A stretch of 64,000 nucleotides of DNA from Deltaproteobacteria bacterium (GCA_021794015.1 JAJYRQ010000016.1:1-64000), one strand, 5' to 3'. Positions 9,954-19,448 are shown, numbered from the stretch's first letter. Notes: generated from the sequence alone by a model not told the origin. Numbers and translations: made by a program.

Positions 9954-11632
9954 GCGGTTGCCGGGGTGAACCGCTTGATTTCGCGGTTCAGAAAAAACTG
10001 CTGGACGATGCCGAGCACGTTGGAGGCAAAATAATAGAGCGAAAGGCCGGCCGGCAGGTTGATGAACATGAAGGTGAAAATGATCGGCGTAAGCATCATC
10101 ATCCGCTGTTGATTCGGGTCCGGCGACGCCGGCATCATCCACTGCTGCAAAAACGTGCTCGCCCCCATCAAGAGCACCAGCACCGGGAGGCCTTGACAAT
10201 GCAGCAGCGGAATCGGCGGGATGAACGGCAGCGGCAGACACTCGGGCGCCGACAGATCGTTGATCCACCCGACAAAGGGCGCATGACGCAACTCTACCGC
10301 GCTGGCCAGCGCCTCGTACAGCCCGACAAAGATCGGAAGCTGCAGGAGCGTCGGCAGACAGCCGCCCACCGGGTTGACGTGGTTGCGCTTGTAGAGGTCC
10401 ATCATTTCCCGGTTGAGCCGCTGCGCATCGTCCTTGAACTTCTCCCTGAGCCGCTGCATCTGCGGTTGCAGGCGCTGAAGCCGCGTCATCGAACGCTGCG
10501 CCCGAATCGAAAGCGGAAAGGAAACCAGCCGCAGCACAACCGTAAGAAGCAGGATATCCACCCCGTAGTTCGGGGCCAGACCGTGAAAGAAAACCAGCGC
10601 CTTGACGAAGACCAGCGCCAGCAGCCATGCCCAGCCAAAGTTTATCGCGTGGCGCAGCTCCGGACTTGCCTGCTCGAGAAGGTGAAGCTCCTTGGGGCCC
10701 ATGAACAGCCGGAGCGACAGCCGGGAAGCCCCGGGATCAAGCAACGAAAGCGCGCTTGCCTCGGCGTCCTCGCTCGACAGAGCCAGCGCGAGCGCGCGGG
10801 GCGGGTCAACCACAAATGCCTCCAGAAAGTAGCGGTCGCCGAAGCCGGCGTACGCCACCGTCCCGTGCTGGGGCAGCGCGTCCGCTTTAAGGCCCTTTAT
10901 GGCCTGCGCCAAAACCTTGCTGTTGACCTCGGCGGCCAGCTCCGGCGCCTCGCCCGAGCCGGCGTCGCTTAGCAAAGACTCGCCCAGGGAAAAGCCAACT
11001 GCCGCTGGCTCCTGCGATCCGCCCTCGACGCCGGCGCTCAGACCCACAACGTAGCTTCCGTCCCGGAACGAGAAGCTCTTACTGAGTCTAAGACCGCCGC
11101 CGGCTGCCCCAACCAGCACGACATCCGCCTGAGCGCCCGCCGCGAGTTCCACCGTGCCGGGGCTTTGCGAACGGTAAACTATCTCGCGGTCGCTCAGCAG
11201 CTTTCCTCCCTCCTGCACCACCAGACCGCCGGCCGGCTCGGCGGTCGCCGCCACCATCTCGTAACCGGGACTATCGGGCGACGCCGTCTGACGCAGGCGC
11301 CTTAGCACAAAGCTTGAGAGCCGCCCGCCGCGCAGCCTAAGGACCGCCCGGTAAAGGCTCGTGCTCACCGTGATCGTTTGCAGAGAAAGGCCCTCGCCGG
11401 CAGACGCTGCACCCGCGGGCGCAAGCGTTGCCCAGGGTCCGCCCCGCAACCCGGGCTTGGGCCTCGGCGTCGCCGCGGTCGGCGCGGAGACGGCCGCAGG
11501 CGCGCCAGAGGATTGCCGCGCTCCGGGTTTCGGCTGCGCCGCCGGCGGATAGAGCCAGTTCACAAAGACGGGGTATAGAAGAACCACCACCGTCGCGAAG
11601 AGAAACGCTATCAGATACCGGGTGTTGTCCAA
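9950..11632 (-). CDS. yidC: Membrane protein insertase YidC
   Basis: About 560 residues. It has an N-terminal membrane anchor (NTRYLIAFLFATVVVLLYPV), a large periplasmic beta-domain, and the conserved C-terminal insertase core with MMDLYKRNHVNPVGGCLPTL, QLPIFVGLYEAL and SLYYFASNVLGIVQQ. It inserts proteins into the inner membrane alone or with Sec. The annotated start is a TTG at 11632 (LDNTRYLI), because YidC normally begins MDNxRxL and AAGG precedes that codon; the longer open frame upstream would overlap yidD. It lies between yidD (19-base gap) and jag (four-base overlap). Confidence 0.92.
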   Translation of the reverse strand: MDNTRYLIAFLFATVVVLLYPVFVNWLYPPAAQPKPGARQSSGAPAAVSAPTAATPRPKPGLRGGPWATLAPAGAASAGEGLSLQTITVSTSLYRAVLRLRGGRLSSFVLRRLRQTASPDSPGYEMVAATAEPAGGLVVQEGGKLLSDREIVYRSQSPGTVELAAGAQADVVLVGAAGGGLRLSKSFSFRDGSYVVGLSAGVEGGSQEPAAVGFSLGESLLSDAGSGEAPELAAEVNSKVLAQAIKGLKADALPQHGTVAYAGFGDRYFLEAFVVDPPRALALALSSEDAEASALSLLDPGASRLSLRLFMGPKELHLLEQASPELRHAINFGWAWLLALVFVKALVFFHGLAPNYGVDILLLTVVLRLVSFPLSIRAQRSMTRLQRLQPQMQRLREKFKDDAQRLNREMMDLYKRNHVNPVGGCLPTLLQLPIFVGLYEALASAVELRHAPFVGWINDLSAPECLPLPFIPPIPLLHCQGLPVLVLLMGASTFLQQWMMPASPDPNQQRMMMLTPIIFTFMFINLPAGLSLYYFASNVLGIVQQFFLNREIKRFTPATA

Positions 11633-11651
11633 GCCGTAACCTTTTGCACTT

Positions 11652-11939
11652 TTACTTGCCCCAACCGGGCTCCGGTGGGCGCGGCACAACCGGGTCATAC
11701 CCGAATCCGCCCAGCGGACGGCATCGGGCCAGCCGCCGCAGCGCGAGCAAGGCTCCATTGAGAGGCCCGTGCGCCAGCAGCGCCTGGCGCGCGTACTCGG
11801 AGCAACTCGGCTCAAAGCGGCATCGCGAACCGGCCAACGCCAGCAAAAGCGGCGACACGACCAGCCGATAAACGTCCAGTAGCAAAAGAGCCGCCCAAGT
11901 GGCAGCCCCGCGCAGTCCCGCGGTCAACCGGTTAGTCAA
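11652..11939 (-). CDS. yidD: YidD membrane insertion efficiency factor
   Basis: A 95-residue protein with the YidD hallmark CRFEPSCSEYARQAL, LRRLARCRPLGGFGYDPV, and an N-terminal amphipathic/hydrophobic helix. YidD assists YidC-dependent insertion and is normally encoded between rnpA and yidC, as here. The start is a TTG at 11939, nine bases past the rnpA stop; a second in-frame TTG lies four codons later. Confidence 0.9.
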   Translation of the reverse strand: MTNRLTAGLRGAATWAALLLLDVYRLVVSPLLLALAGSRCRFEPSCSEYARQALLAHGPLNGALLALRRLARCRPLGGFGYDPVVPRPPEPGWGK

Positions 11940-11948
11940 CTATCAGAC

Positions 11949-12509
11949 TCAAGACGGACTCCCGCCCGCCTCTCCCATTGCTGCCAGCTTGAGCGTAGCG
12001 GCGCGTAACTCCTCATCGACTACGCCAAAGCCGAGCGCCCCGGCACCCGGCCGGGCCACCACCACGAGATCGGTGCCCGCTTGGCCCTGAAGGAGCCCTC
12101 GAAGGTGCAAGCGGAACGATTCCCGGATCAAGCGCTTGACCCGGTTGCGCGTCACTGCTCCCCCCACCCGACGCGACACCGTCACACCCAAACGGGAGGG
12201 CAACTCCCGCCGCGTAAGCCCATAAAGAACAAAATGCACGGCCCCGACCCGAAGACCCAGCCGCTCGACCCGAACAAAATCAGAACGTTTACGGAGCCGG
12301 TCTGCCTGGGTGAGCCTTAGGGACGCCGCGACCGTGCCTAGCCGGGCTGTTTTGCCGGAACGCTTACCGTGAGCCGCCAGCGACCCTTGGCCCGCCTCCG
12401 TCTTAGTACGTTGCGTCCTCCGGGCGTGGCCATCCGCGCAAGAAAGCCGTGAGTCCGCTTGCGCCTTCGGTTGTGCGGCTGATACGTCCTTTTCATCGTC
12501 TTTGGGCAC
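11949..12509 (-). CDS. rnpA: Ribonuclease P protein component, apparently N-terminally extended across rpmH
   Basis: The C-terminal ~115 residues are a standard Rnp[12 protein letters not shown], the RNR motif [13 protein letters not shown], and [12 protein letters not shown]. It binds RNase P RNA for tRNA 5' maturation. In this frame there is no ATG, GTG or TTG between the RLRK motif and the far side of rpmH. The first usable start is a GTG at 12509, thirteen bases upstream of the rpmH ATG, with GGAGG eleven bases before it. This gives a protein of about 186 residues whose first ~50 codons overlap all of rpmH in another frame. The same arrangement is known for Thermus rnpA. The only alternative is an unusual CTG start inside the overlap ([10 protein letters not shown]). 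Confidence 0.8.
   Translation of the reverse strand: MPKDDEKDVSAAQPKAQADSRLSCADGHARRTQRTKTEAGQGSLAAHGKRSGKTARLGTVAASLRLTQADRLRKRSDFVRVERLGLRVGAVHFVLYGLTRRELPSRLGVTVSRRVGGAVTRNRVKRLIRESFRLHLRGLLQGQAGTDLVVVARPGAGALGFGVVDEELRAATLKLAAMGEAGGSPS
12338..12496 (-). CDS. rpmH: Ribosomal protein L34
   Basis: A 52-codon gene reading [18 protein letters not shown], then [18 protein letters not shown], and ending PAKQPG before TAG. This is a full-length L34 of the large ribosomal subunit, with its usual extreme arginine and lysine content. It lies wholly within the rnpA reading frame in a different frame. No strong Shine-Dalgarno precedes its ATG (AAAGACG); the GGAGG at 24 bases upstream is better placed for the rnpA GTG. 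The 416 bases from 12510 to the divergent mnmE start contain no further gene and should hold the promoters of both units. Confidence 0.93.
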   Translation of the reverse strand: MKRTYQPHNRRRKRTHGFLARMATPGGRNVLRRRRAKGRWRLTVSVPAKQPG

Positions 12510-12925
12510 GCCTACCCGCGCCTCCGGGCTCCAAACAGACCCGGCTTTCAATCCGGCACTCGCGCGGGCGCTCTCACCCCGCCTAAGACCCCGAGCAACC
12601 GTAATGAAATCGAACCACAGGCAGGACGGCGGCGCAAGAGCCTTGGACCCGGCACTCTTGTTTTTCCGCAGATTGAGCACTTTCGGCTCTGACACCGGTC
12701 GGCCTGCGGCCTCGATGGTTCGCCTGCAAACCGCGAGATGGTAGGCTGTGGGCGTTGCGGCGCGCAAGGCCGGTTGGCGGCTGCCGGGCCACCCCGCAGG
12801 GCGGACAACTGCGCGGCGACCGGGCTGACACGCCACGGCAAGCGCCTGAAGGCCGCAAACGAGCTCACAGCCGACGGCCGAGCTCTGCTCCCGCGAGGGC
12901 AACCCTGAAGCGGGCGGCTCTTTCG

Positions 12926-14305
12926 ATGTATCTGCACGACACAATCGTTGCGCCTGCCACCGCCTCCGGACCCGCCGCGCTCGCAATCGTGCGAATCTCC
13001 GGACCGCGAGCACTCGAGCTGTTGCACCGCGTATGGCGCGGCTCGTCAGGCGCCGAGTTGGCGCCTCGCAAGCTCGTACTGGGCCGAATTTACGACCCGG
13101 GCACCGAAGCCGCGCTCGACCAGGCGCTAGCCGTCTACATGCCCGCGCCCAGAAGCTTTACCGGCGAGGATGTGGTCGAGCTTCATTGCCATGGCGGCGA
13201 TTACGTCGTTCGCCGGGTGACCGGGCTCGTCGTCGGACAGGGAGCGCGCTTCGCCGAGCGGGGCGAATTCACCCGCCGCGCCTTTCTCAACGGACGGCTT
13301 GACCTAAGCCAAGCCGAGGCGATCGCCGATCTTGTCGCGGCGCGCAGTGACCGAGCGCTCAAGCTCGCGCTCGACGGCCTTGCAGGCGTTCTGGCCGCCC
13401 GGGTTTCGCGGCTACGCGCTCGGTCTATCGCTGTACGCGCCCGTCTCGAGGCGCAAATCGATTTCCCCGACGAAGACCTGCCGGCGCCGTGCCAGGACGA
13501 GCTGTTGGCAAGCTTGGCGGAACTTCGCGCCGACGTGGGTCTTCTGCTCGACAGCTTTCGCCGCGGCCAACGCATCCGGGACGGCGCTCGAGTCGCAATT
13601 GTCGGCAAACCAAACGCCGGCAAATCCAGTATCCTGAACCTGCTCCTGGGAAGCGAACGAGCGATCGTCACCGCGGTCCCGGGGACCACCCGCGATCTAA
13701 TCGAGGCATCGATAAGCCTTGGCGGCGACTGGGCAACTCTCATCGACACCGCGGGCATCCGCGACGCTGCCAACGAGGTCGAGGAAATAGGCATCCAACG
13801 CGCGCTTAAGGCCGCCGCAGAGGCGGACCTGCTGCTCGCCGTTTTCGATTCATCGACCTCGTTGGAGCCCGACGATCGGCACGTGATCCAGCTTACCCAC
13901 GGACGCGCCGGCCTGGGCATTCTGAACAAGTCCGACCTGCCGGCGAAAACCTCCCGCGAACAACTTCGCGCGGCCGGCCTGCAAATGCCAACGCTGCGCC
14001 TGTCGGCGCTTAGGGCCGAAAGCGCACCCGTCCTTCGCGATGGCCTCTCGACAAGCTTTCAATCCCTGGACGGCGACACCCCGAGCGACTCGCTCAGCAT
14101 ATCCCGCGAGCGCCATCGGCTGGCTCTGGAACAGGCAGAGCAAAGCCTTGAACGCGCTTGCAAGGCTGTGAAATCCTCGATGCCGCCGGAAGTGGTTACG
14201 GTCGATCTCAACGCCGCCAGCAATGCCCTGGCCTCGATCACGGGAGAGATCACCAACGAAGACGTTCTCGACCGAATTTTTAGCGAATTTTGTGTCGGCA
14301 AATAG
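12926..14305 (+). CDS. mnmE: tRNA modification GTPase MnmE
   Basis: 459 residues. The N-terminal tetrahydrofolate-binding domain starts MYLHDTIVAPATASGPAALA. The central helical domain contains the GTPase with G1 GKPNAGKSS, G2/G3 region PGTTRD and DTAGIRD, and G4 NKSD. The C-terminal FCVGK keeps the essential cysteine (Cys456). With MnmG it makes the (carboxymethyl)aminomethyl modification at U34 of some tRNAs. Start ATG 12926 matches the family N-terminus. The gene is head-to-head with the rpmH block, whereas in most bacteria mnmE follows yidC/jag in the same direction. Confidence 0.95.
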   Translation: MYLHDTIVAPATASGPAALAIVRISGPRALELLHRVWRGSSGAELAPRKLVLGRIYDPGTEAALDQALAVYMPAPRSFTGEDVVELHCHGGDYVVRRVTGLVVGQGARFAERGEFTRRAFLNGRLDLSQAEAIADLVAARSDRALKLALDGLAGVLAARVSRLRARSIAVRARLEAQIDFPDEDLPAPCQDELLASLAELRADVGLLLDSFRRGQRIRDGARVAIVGKPNAGKSSILNLLLGSERAIVTAVPGTTRDLIEASISLGGDWATLIDTAGIRDAANEVEEIGIQRALKAAAEADLLLAVFDSSTSLEPDDRHVIQLTHGRAGLGILNKSDLPAKTSREQLRAAGLQMPTLRLSALRAESAPVLRDGLSTSFQSLDGDTPSDSLSISRERHRLALEQAEQSLERACKAVKSSMPPEVVTVDLNAASNALASITGEITNEDVLDRIFSEFCVGK

Positions 14306-14365
14306 GATGGAACTCGTTGATAGCTACCCACTCTATAAACACTTTGTAATTCGCATGAGTTGTAT

Positions 14366-14395
14366 TTTCATCTTATATTTTACTATAAGATGAAA
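14366..14395. repeat. AT-rich perfect hairpin before mnmG
   Basis: TTTCATCTTATA at 14366-14377 and TATAAGATGAAA at 14384-14395 form a perfect 12-bp stem with a six-base loop (TTTTAC). It sits in an unusually AT-rich 104-base gap (14306-14409) between mnmE and mnmG and ends 14 bases before the mnmG ATG. It could act on mnmG translation or be an operator. No DnaA boxes were found beside it. Confidence 0.6.
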
Positions 14396-14409
14396 TAGCG
14401 TGAATTTTT

Positions 14410-16314
14410 ATGATGTTTGACGTAATTGTAGTTGGCACTGGCCATGCCGGAATCGAAGCTTCGCTGGCCGCAGCCAGGATGGGCGCAAAAACGTTGGCGC
14501 TAACGCTCAATCTCGACCATATCGGCCTGATGTCGTGTAACCCGGCGATAGGAGGCGTGGGTAAGGGCCATCTTGTGCGTGAAATTGACGCGCTGGGCGG
14601 CGAGATGGGTCTGGCGACCGACCAGACCGGGGTCCAGTTCCGATTGCTCAACACGCGCAAGGGGCCGGCAGTGAGGGCGCGCAGGGCGCAGGCGGACAAG
14701 GCTATATACCGGGCGCGAATGAAGCGCGTCCTGGAGCAGACCGAGGGCCTGACTCTTCGCCAAGCCGGGGCGGAGCGGCTCATTGTCGAGGGGGGGCAAG
14801 TCTCTGGCGTGGAGTCGGAAATTGGCGAAGTTTTCGAGGGCAGGGCCGTGATTCTCACCACCGGCACTTTTCTCAAGGGGTTGGTCCATGTCGGTCTCAA
14901 GAACTATCGGGCGGGTCGGGCCGGCGACTTTGCGTCGATGGGGTTAAGCGACCAGCTAGCAAGTTTCGGGTTTAACGTCGGCCGGCTGAAAACGGGGACC
15001 TGCCCCAGGCTGGACGGACGAACAGTTGACTATTCGGGGCTTGAGGTTCAATTCGGAGACGATCCGCCGCCGGCGTTTTCATTTCGAACCGAGCGGATAT
15101 TGCAGCCTCAACTCCCGTGCTATTTGACCTGGACGAACGAGAAGACGCACACGATAATTCGCGGTGCGCTTCACCGCTCCCCGCTGTACAGCGGGGTCAT
15201 TCAGAGTAAAGGCCCTCGCTACTGTCCTTCGATCGAGGACAAGGTTGTAAGGTTTGCGGAGCGCGAACGGCATCAGGTGTTCCTCGAACCAGAGGGGCGA
15301 GAGACGGTCGAGGTCTATCCAAACGGCCTTTCGACGAGTCTGCCGCTGGACGTTCAACTGGCGATGGTGAGATCGATCAAGGGCCTTGAGTGCTCCGAAA
15401 TTATGCGTCCAGGCTACGCCATCGAGTACGACTTTTCCGATCCGAGGCAGCTTTGGCCGACGCTTGAGACCAAGCTGGTAAAAGGGCTCTACTTTGCCGG
15501 GCAAATCAACGGCACGACTGGCTACGAGGAAGCTGCGGCCCAGGGCCTGATCGCCGGGACCAACGCGGTGCTGAAGCTAGAGGGCAGAGAGCCGCTGATA
15601 CTTCGCCGCGACCAGGCGTACATCGGGGTTCTGGTGGACGACCTGGTCACCAAGGGAATCGGCGGCGAACCCTACCGGATGTTTACCTCGCGGGCTGAGT
15701 ACCGGCTTCTCTTGAGGGAGGACAACGCCGACCGGCGGTTGGCGCCGATCGGCGAGCGTCTTGGTCTGTTGGGCGTGGAGATATCTGCGAAAACGAAAGA
15801 CAAGGGCGAGCGTGTCGAGCGAGAGCTCGAACATTTGCGGACCAAGCAGGTTAAGCCGTCGTTGGAGGCCGAACGTCTTCTCAGCGGCTGCGGCTCCGTC
15901 GCGCTAAAGCAGCCGGTCTCAGCACTTGAACTTCTGAAACGTCCGGAGGTCTCGTACGCGCTGGTTTGCACCCTGATCGGAGAGAGCAGCCGGCTTGGCT
16001 TCGACGAAGCGGCAGAACTGGAACTACAGGTAAAGTACGACGGGTATATAAAGCGACAGCAAGAAGAGGTCACAAGGTTGGCACGGCTGGAAGCGACCCC
16101 AATTCCCAAAGAAATCGACTACCGCAATGTCGAAGGGCTTTCCACCGAGGCGAGAGAGCGGCTCGCTGCCGTGAGGCCGATATCGCTCGGCCAGGCTGCG
16201 CGCATCCCCGGGGTGACGCCAGCCGCAATTTCACTGCTGGCAGTATCGCTGGCTTCCCGACCGAGGGCTGCGGCCGGCTCAGCGGGCAGCCCCGGCGGGT
16301 TGCCGCAAGTGTAG
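14410..16314 (+). CDS. mnmG: tRNA uridine-5-carboxymethylaminomethyl modification enzyme MnmG (GidA)
   Basis: 634 residues. The FAD-binding motif [17 protein letters not shown] is at the N-terminus, followed by [48 protein letters not shown] and the C-terminal [17 protein letters not shown]. It is the FAD partner of MnmE in U34 tRNA modification. Two ATGs occur at 14410 and 14413; neither has a strong ribosome-binding site because the upstream region is AT-rich and includes a hairpin. Two parS sites follow within 100 bases of the stop. Confidence 0.96.
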   Translation: MMFDVIVVGTGHAGIEASLAAARMGAKTLALTLNLDHIGLMSCNPAIGGVGKGHLVREIDALGGEMGLATDQTGVQFRLLNTRKGPAVRARRAQADKAIYRARMKRVLEQTEGLTLRQAGAERLIVEGGQVSGVESEIGEVFEGRAVILTTGTFLKGLVHVGLKNYRAGRAGDFASMGLSDQLASFGFNVGRLKTGTCPRLDGRTVDYSGLEVQFGDDPPPAFSFRTERILQPQLPCYLTWTNEKTHTIIRGALHRSPLYSGVIQSKGPRYCPSIEDKVVRFAERERHQVFLEPEGRETVEVYPNGLSTSLPLDVQLAMVRSIKGLECSEIMRPGYAIEYDFSDPRQLWPTLETKLVKGLYFAGQINGTTGYEEAAAQGLIAGTNAVLKLEGREPLILRRDQAYIGVLVDDLVTKGIGGEPYRMFTSRAEYRLLLREDNADRRLAPIGERLGLLGVEISAKTKDKGERVERELEHLRTKQVKPSLEAERLLSGCGSVALKQPVSALELLKRPEVSYALVCTLIGESSRLGFDEAAELELQVKYDGYIKRQQEEVTRLARLEATPIPKEIDYRNVEGLSTEARERLAAVRPISLGQAARIPGVTPAAISLLAVSLASRPRAAAGSAGSPGGLPQV

Positions 16315-16342
16315 TCAGCCGGCACGTTGAAGGCTGGCGGGC

Positions 16343-16358
16343 CGTTTCACGTGAAACC
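16343..16358. promoter_or_regulatory. parS: parS centromere site 1
   Basis: CGTTTCACGTGAAACC contains the perfect 14-bp palindrome GTTTCACGTGAAAC at 16344-16357, the bacterial parS core (consensus TGTTTCACGTGAAACA). It lies between mnmG and rsmG and just upstream of parA/parB, where ParB would load. Confidence 0.93.
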
Positions 16359-16401
16359 GCAGCCGCGGACCTTGTCAGGTTCGATGTCGCAGGTGGACGA
16401 T

Positions 16402-16417
16402 CGTTTCACGTGAAACA
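16402..16417. promoter_or_regulatory. parS: parS centromere site 2
   Basis: CGTTTCACGTGAAACA matches the parS consensus at 15 of 16 positions. It lies 59 bases from the first site, before the rsmG start. Confidence 0.94.
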
Positions 16418-16455
16418 GCTCAAACCTTAGCCCGACCAACTTACTGTCGTACACC

Positions 16456-17199
16456 GTGACTTTGGCGGCAACGGACGTGAATTCCCGGCCTTCTCCTCAA
16501 GCGGTGGCTGCCGGCGTCCGATCCCACCTCAGCACGACGGCGTCGCCAGCCCTTAGAGAAATACTGGCGACAGCTTTCCTCGAGCGAATCGAAATCTTCG
16601 CCAGTCTCCTCGCCGCGTGGGGAAGTAAGACAAATCTCACCGCCCGACCGAGCGACCCCGCAGAGATCGCGTTCCATATCCTCGACTGCCTGACGCCCGT
16701 CGCGGAATGCCGCGCCCGTAGGTTTCGACAACTCGAGTCCAAGCTGAGCAGCAAAAGTCTGGTACTTGACCTCGGCAGCGGCGCGGGATTTCCCGGGCTC
16801 GTGCTTGCTGCCGCCTACCCAGCCTATTTCGTCCTTGCTGAAGCCCGCCGCAAACGCGCAAGCTTCCTTACGGTTGCGGCCGCCGAAATGAAATTGAAAA
16901 ACGTCGAGGTCTGGCAGACAAATGTTGCCAAAACCAGCCTTACGCCCAAATTCGACCTGGTCACCGCCAAGGCGTTCGGCGATCCTGAAACGCTCTACAC
17001 CTTCGCTGCCGCAGGCCTAAAAGTCGGCGGCCTGGCGCTCTTCTACGCTGGCCCAAATCAGTCTCTCAAAAAAGACAAAGCCGCCTCCCGCGGGCTGACA
17101 GTCGCACTCGAACTCAGATACACGCTCGGAAGAAAAGCCGAACGCGTCGAGCGAACCGCGGTGCTCTGGCGCAAACTATCGGCCACCAGCGAAAATTAG
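16456..17199 (+). CDS. rsmG: 16S rRNA (guanine-527-N7)-methyltransferase RsmG (GidB)
   Basis: 247 residues. The SAM-binding motif VLDLGSGAGFPGLVLAAAYP and WGSKTNLTARPSDPAEIAFH are characteristic of RsmG, as is RRKRASFLTVAAAEMKLKN. It methylates G527 of 16S rRNA, and its loss gives low-level streptomycin resistance in other bacteria. It starts at a GTG (16456), slightly longer at the N-terminus than average. The order mnmG-rsmG-parA-parB is the classical conserved one. Confidence 0.92.
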   Translation: MTLAATDVNSRPSPQAVAAGVRSHLSTTASPALREILATAFLERIEIFASLLAAWGSKTNLTARPSDPAEIAFHILDCLTPVAECRARRFRQLESKLSSKSLVLDLGSGAGFPGLVLAAAYPAYFVLAEARRKRASFLTVAAAEMKLKNVEVWQTNVAKTSLTPKFDLVTAKAFGDPETLYTFAAAGLKVGGLALFYAGPNQSLKKDKAASRGLTVALELRYTLGRKAERVERTAVLWRKLSATSEN

Positions 17200-17302
17200 C
17201 CGCTGGCCCGGACACCCCTGGCGCTCGAGTCGTGGCGAACGCAACCACAAGCAACTGGCTTGCCACCCGTTCACTGCAGCAAACACTTTCTTCGCCATGC
17301 CT

Positions 17303-17331
17303 TTGCGTTGCGCAAACAATCCCGGTATAAG
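17303..17331 (+). promoter_or_regulatory. Possible promoter upstream of parA
   Basis: TTGCGT (17303-17308) and TATAAG (17326-17331) are separated by exactly 17 bases. The -10 matches the sigma-70 consensus at five of six positions, the -35 only at three. The -35 overlaps a small palindrome, TTTGCG-ttg-CGCAAA. It would place a start point about 100 bases before parA. Confidence 0.35.
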
Positions 17332-17439
17332 AGACAACGTAGAGCGCGCTCGTGCGGCCCAACCAGGCGCTGGAGTAACAGAGCTGGCGACTGGGAGACG
17401 CATTCGCCGAATCCTAGAGATTTGGATTGGGGTGGGCTG

Positions 17440-18246
17440 GTGGCCTTGGCGGGGCGGGTAATCGTTATCGCCAATCAGAAGGGCGGCGTGGCCAAAACCA
17501 CGACCGCGGTTAATTGCGCGATCGCGTTAAGCCAATCAGGCCTCCGCGTGCTACTGGTCGATCTCGATCCCCAAGCCAACGCAACTTCGGGTCTGCTCGG
17601 CTGGAACGTTCCCAGAACCAGCAATAAGACGATATATGATGTTTTATGCGATCCAGATAACTTAAACGAGGCAGTGATCGAGACGCGCTCCGGGCTCGCG
17701 GTACTTCCGGCGGATCAGGATTTGGTTGGCGCCGAGCTTGAGCTTGCAAGCGCTTTGCAGCGCGAATCGCGGCTTAGAATCGCCTTGCGAAGCTCACTTT
17801 TCTGCGAAAAGTTTGACTTTGTCCTACTTGACACACCTCCGTCGCTCGGCCTGCTAACCCTAAACGGCTTGGTTGCGGCGGACTCTGTGGTGATACCGGT
17901 GCAGTGCGAATATTACGCCATGGAGGGGCTCCGGTCGCTGGTTTCGACGGTTGCGCGGGTGCGAGAGCGTTTCAATCCGGCGCTCCAGATTGAAGGCATT
18001 TTGCTGACGATGTTCGACGGGCGCAACCGGCTAAGTCAGGACGTTGTTGGCGAGGTTCGCAGCCGGTTCGGCCACAAGGTTTTCGAAACTGTGATTCCGC
18101 GCAACGTCAGGGTCTCCGAGAGCCCGAGCCACGCCATGGCGGTGGTCGAATACGACCCTCGCTCAAGCGGTGCGGAGGCTTATCGGCAGTTCGCCTTGGA
18201 GTTGGCCGGCCGCAACGGGAACGGACCAAATAGCGGGCTGTGCTGA
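17440..18246 (+). CDS. parA: Chromosome partitioning ATPase ParA (Soj)
   Basis: About 268 residues. The deviant Walker A motif is KGGVAKTTT at residues 14-22, where the usual KGGVGKTT has Ala instead of the third Gly. Then follow DLDPQANATSGLL, DFVLLDTPPSLGLLTLN and EYYAMEGL. It acts with ParB on parS for origin segregation. The start is uncertain: the open frame extends to 17260, but homology begins at RVIVIANQKGG, so GTG 17440 or TTG 17446 is likely. The 240 bases after rsmG hold a candidate promoter. Confidence 0.93.
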   Translation: MALAGRVIVIANQKGGVAKTTTAVNCAIALSQSGLRVLLVDLDPQANATSGLLGWNVPRTSNKTIYDVLCDPDNLNEAVIETRSGLAVLPADQDLVGAELELASALQRESRLRIALRSSLFCEKFDFVLLDTPPSLGLLTLNGLVAADSVVIPVQCEYYAMEGLRSLVSTVARVRERFNPALQIEGILLTMFDGRNRLSQDVVGEVRSRFGHKVFETVIPRNVRVSESPSHAMAVVEYDPRSSGAEAYRQFALELAGRNGNGPNSGLC

Positions 18247-18416
18247 AGACCCGACGGCTTCGGGCAAAGTTGCATGGCCAAGTGCGATTGTACCGTAAGC
18301 AGGCAGGCATGCCCAGGATTGGCAGGAAGAATTACGACCGACCGGCGAATTGAACAACGACCGCCGGCAGGCGGTCAGAGAGGGGCTGAGCAGAGTCCTT
18401 CCAGCGAGGGCTGACG

Positions 18417-19316
18417 ATGGTACGCCGTGGTTTGGGAAGAGGATTGGACGCTCTTTTCGAGGATTCGGGGGATGGGGTCAACCCGGCGCCGCCCGCCGAG
18501 GCTTCCAAGGTTGAGGGGTCAGCCAGCGTCCCGGTCGATCTTATCGATCCGGGCCCGTTTCAGCCGCGCCATGCCTTCGACGCGGGCAAACTTGACGAGT
18601 TGGCCCGCTCGCTGGTGGCGCAGGGCGTAATCGAACCGCTGATCGCTCGGCGCTCACCGACCGCTCCAGGGAGGTTGGAGCTTATCGCCGGCGAACGGCG
18701 GCTTAAGGCGGCGCGTTTGGCGGGACTGGGCGTGGTCCCGGTGATCGTGCGCGAGGCCGACGATCGCGCGGCGCTGGAAATTTCGCTGGTTGAGAACGCA
18801 AACCGAGAGGACCTGAACCCGGTCGAAGAGGCGCAGGCGCTTGCCAGGCTACAGCGCGAATTCGGCTACAGCCACGAAGAGTTGGCCTCCCGAATCGGCA
18901 AGAGCCGCCCGTACGTCACCAACGCGATCCGGCTTTTGGAGCTGCCGGACGAGGTGCTCGAGATGCTTAACCGCGGCGAGCTTAGCGCCGGGCACGCCCG
19001 CGCGCTGCTGGCGCTGCCAACCCCGCAGGCCCGCCTGGCGGCAGCCCGACGGACGGTGCGCTTGGGGGCCTCGGTCCGGCAAGTCGAACGGATGGTCGGT
19101 TCCGCACCGGGAGCCGCGGCTTCCCGCGGCCGCCGCGCCGTGAACGACGCCGAGCTCGCCGCGCTTGGCGAGGAGTTGCAGCGGGGGCTTCGGCGTAAAG
19201 TCAGGATCGTCCGCTTGCGGCGCAAAGGCTCGGGGCGCGTCGAGATCGAGTTCTACGACGACCATGATCTGAATGCCTTGGCCTCCTCCTTACTTGCCGC
19301 TGGGCGCGTGGCCTGA
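18417..19316 (+). CDS. parB: Chromosome partitioning protein ParB (Spo0J), CTPase
   Basis: 299 residues. The N-terminus MVRRGLGRGLDALFE is typical for ParA stimulation. The CTP-binding region contains GPFQPRH, and GERRLKAARLAG at residues 92-103. The ENANREDLNPVEEAQAL and HEELASRIGKSRPYVTNAIR segments form the parS-binding helix-turn-helix. A C-terminal dimerisation domain ends the protein. The two parS sites lie 2 kb upstream. It is separated from parA by 170 bases without a gene. Confidence 0.95.
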   Translation: MVRRGLGRGLDALFEDSGDGVNPAPPAEASKVEGSASVPVDLIDPGPFQPRHAFDAGKLDELARSLVAQGVIEPLIARRSPTAPGRLELIAGERRLKAARLAGLGVVPVIVREADDRAALEISLVENANREDLNPVEEAQALARLQREFGYSHEELASRIGKSRPYVTNAIRLLELPDEVLEMLNRGELSAGHARALLALPTPQARLAAARRTVRLGASVRQVERMVGSAPGAAASRGRRAVNDAELAALGEELQRGLRRKVRIVRLRRKGSGRVEIEFYDDHDLNALASSLLAAGRVA

Positions 19317-19448
19317 TGTCCGGCTGCTTGCAAGGCAGCCTTTTGCCTGACCGTGCAGCCGCGCGCAACGCGGCAACGGTCTTGCTGCCGGGACTGCCCC
19401 GCGGTCATCCCGCGTTTTGGCGACACTCCGGCGTACGGCGGCTTGGAG

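Noticed and set aside
14306..14409. oriC next to mnmG
   Set aside because: The gap is AT-rich but has no DnaA boxes; boxes cluster around dnaA instead.
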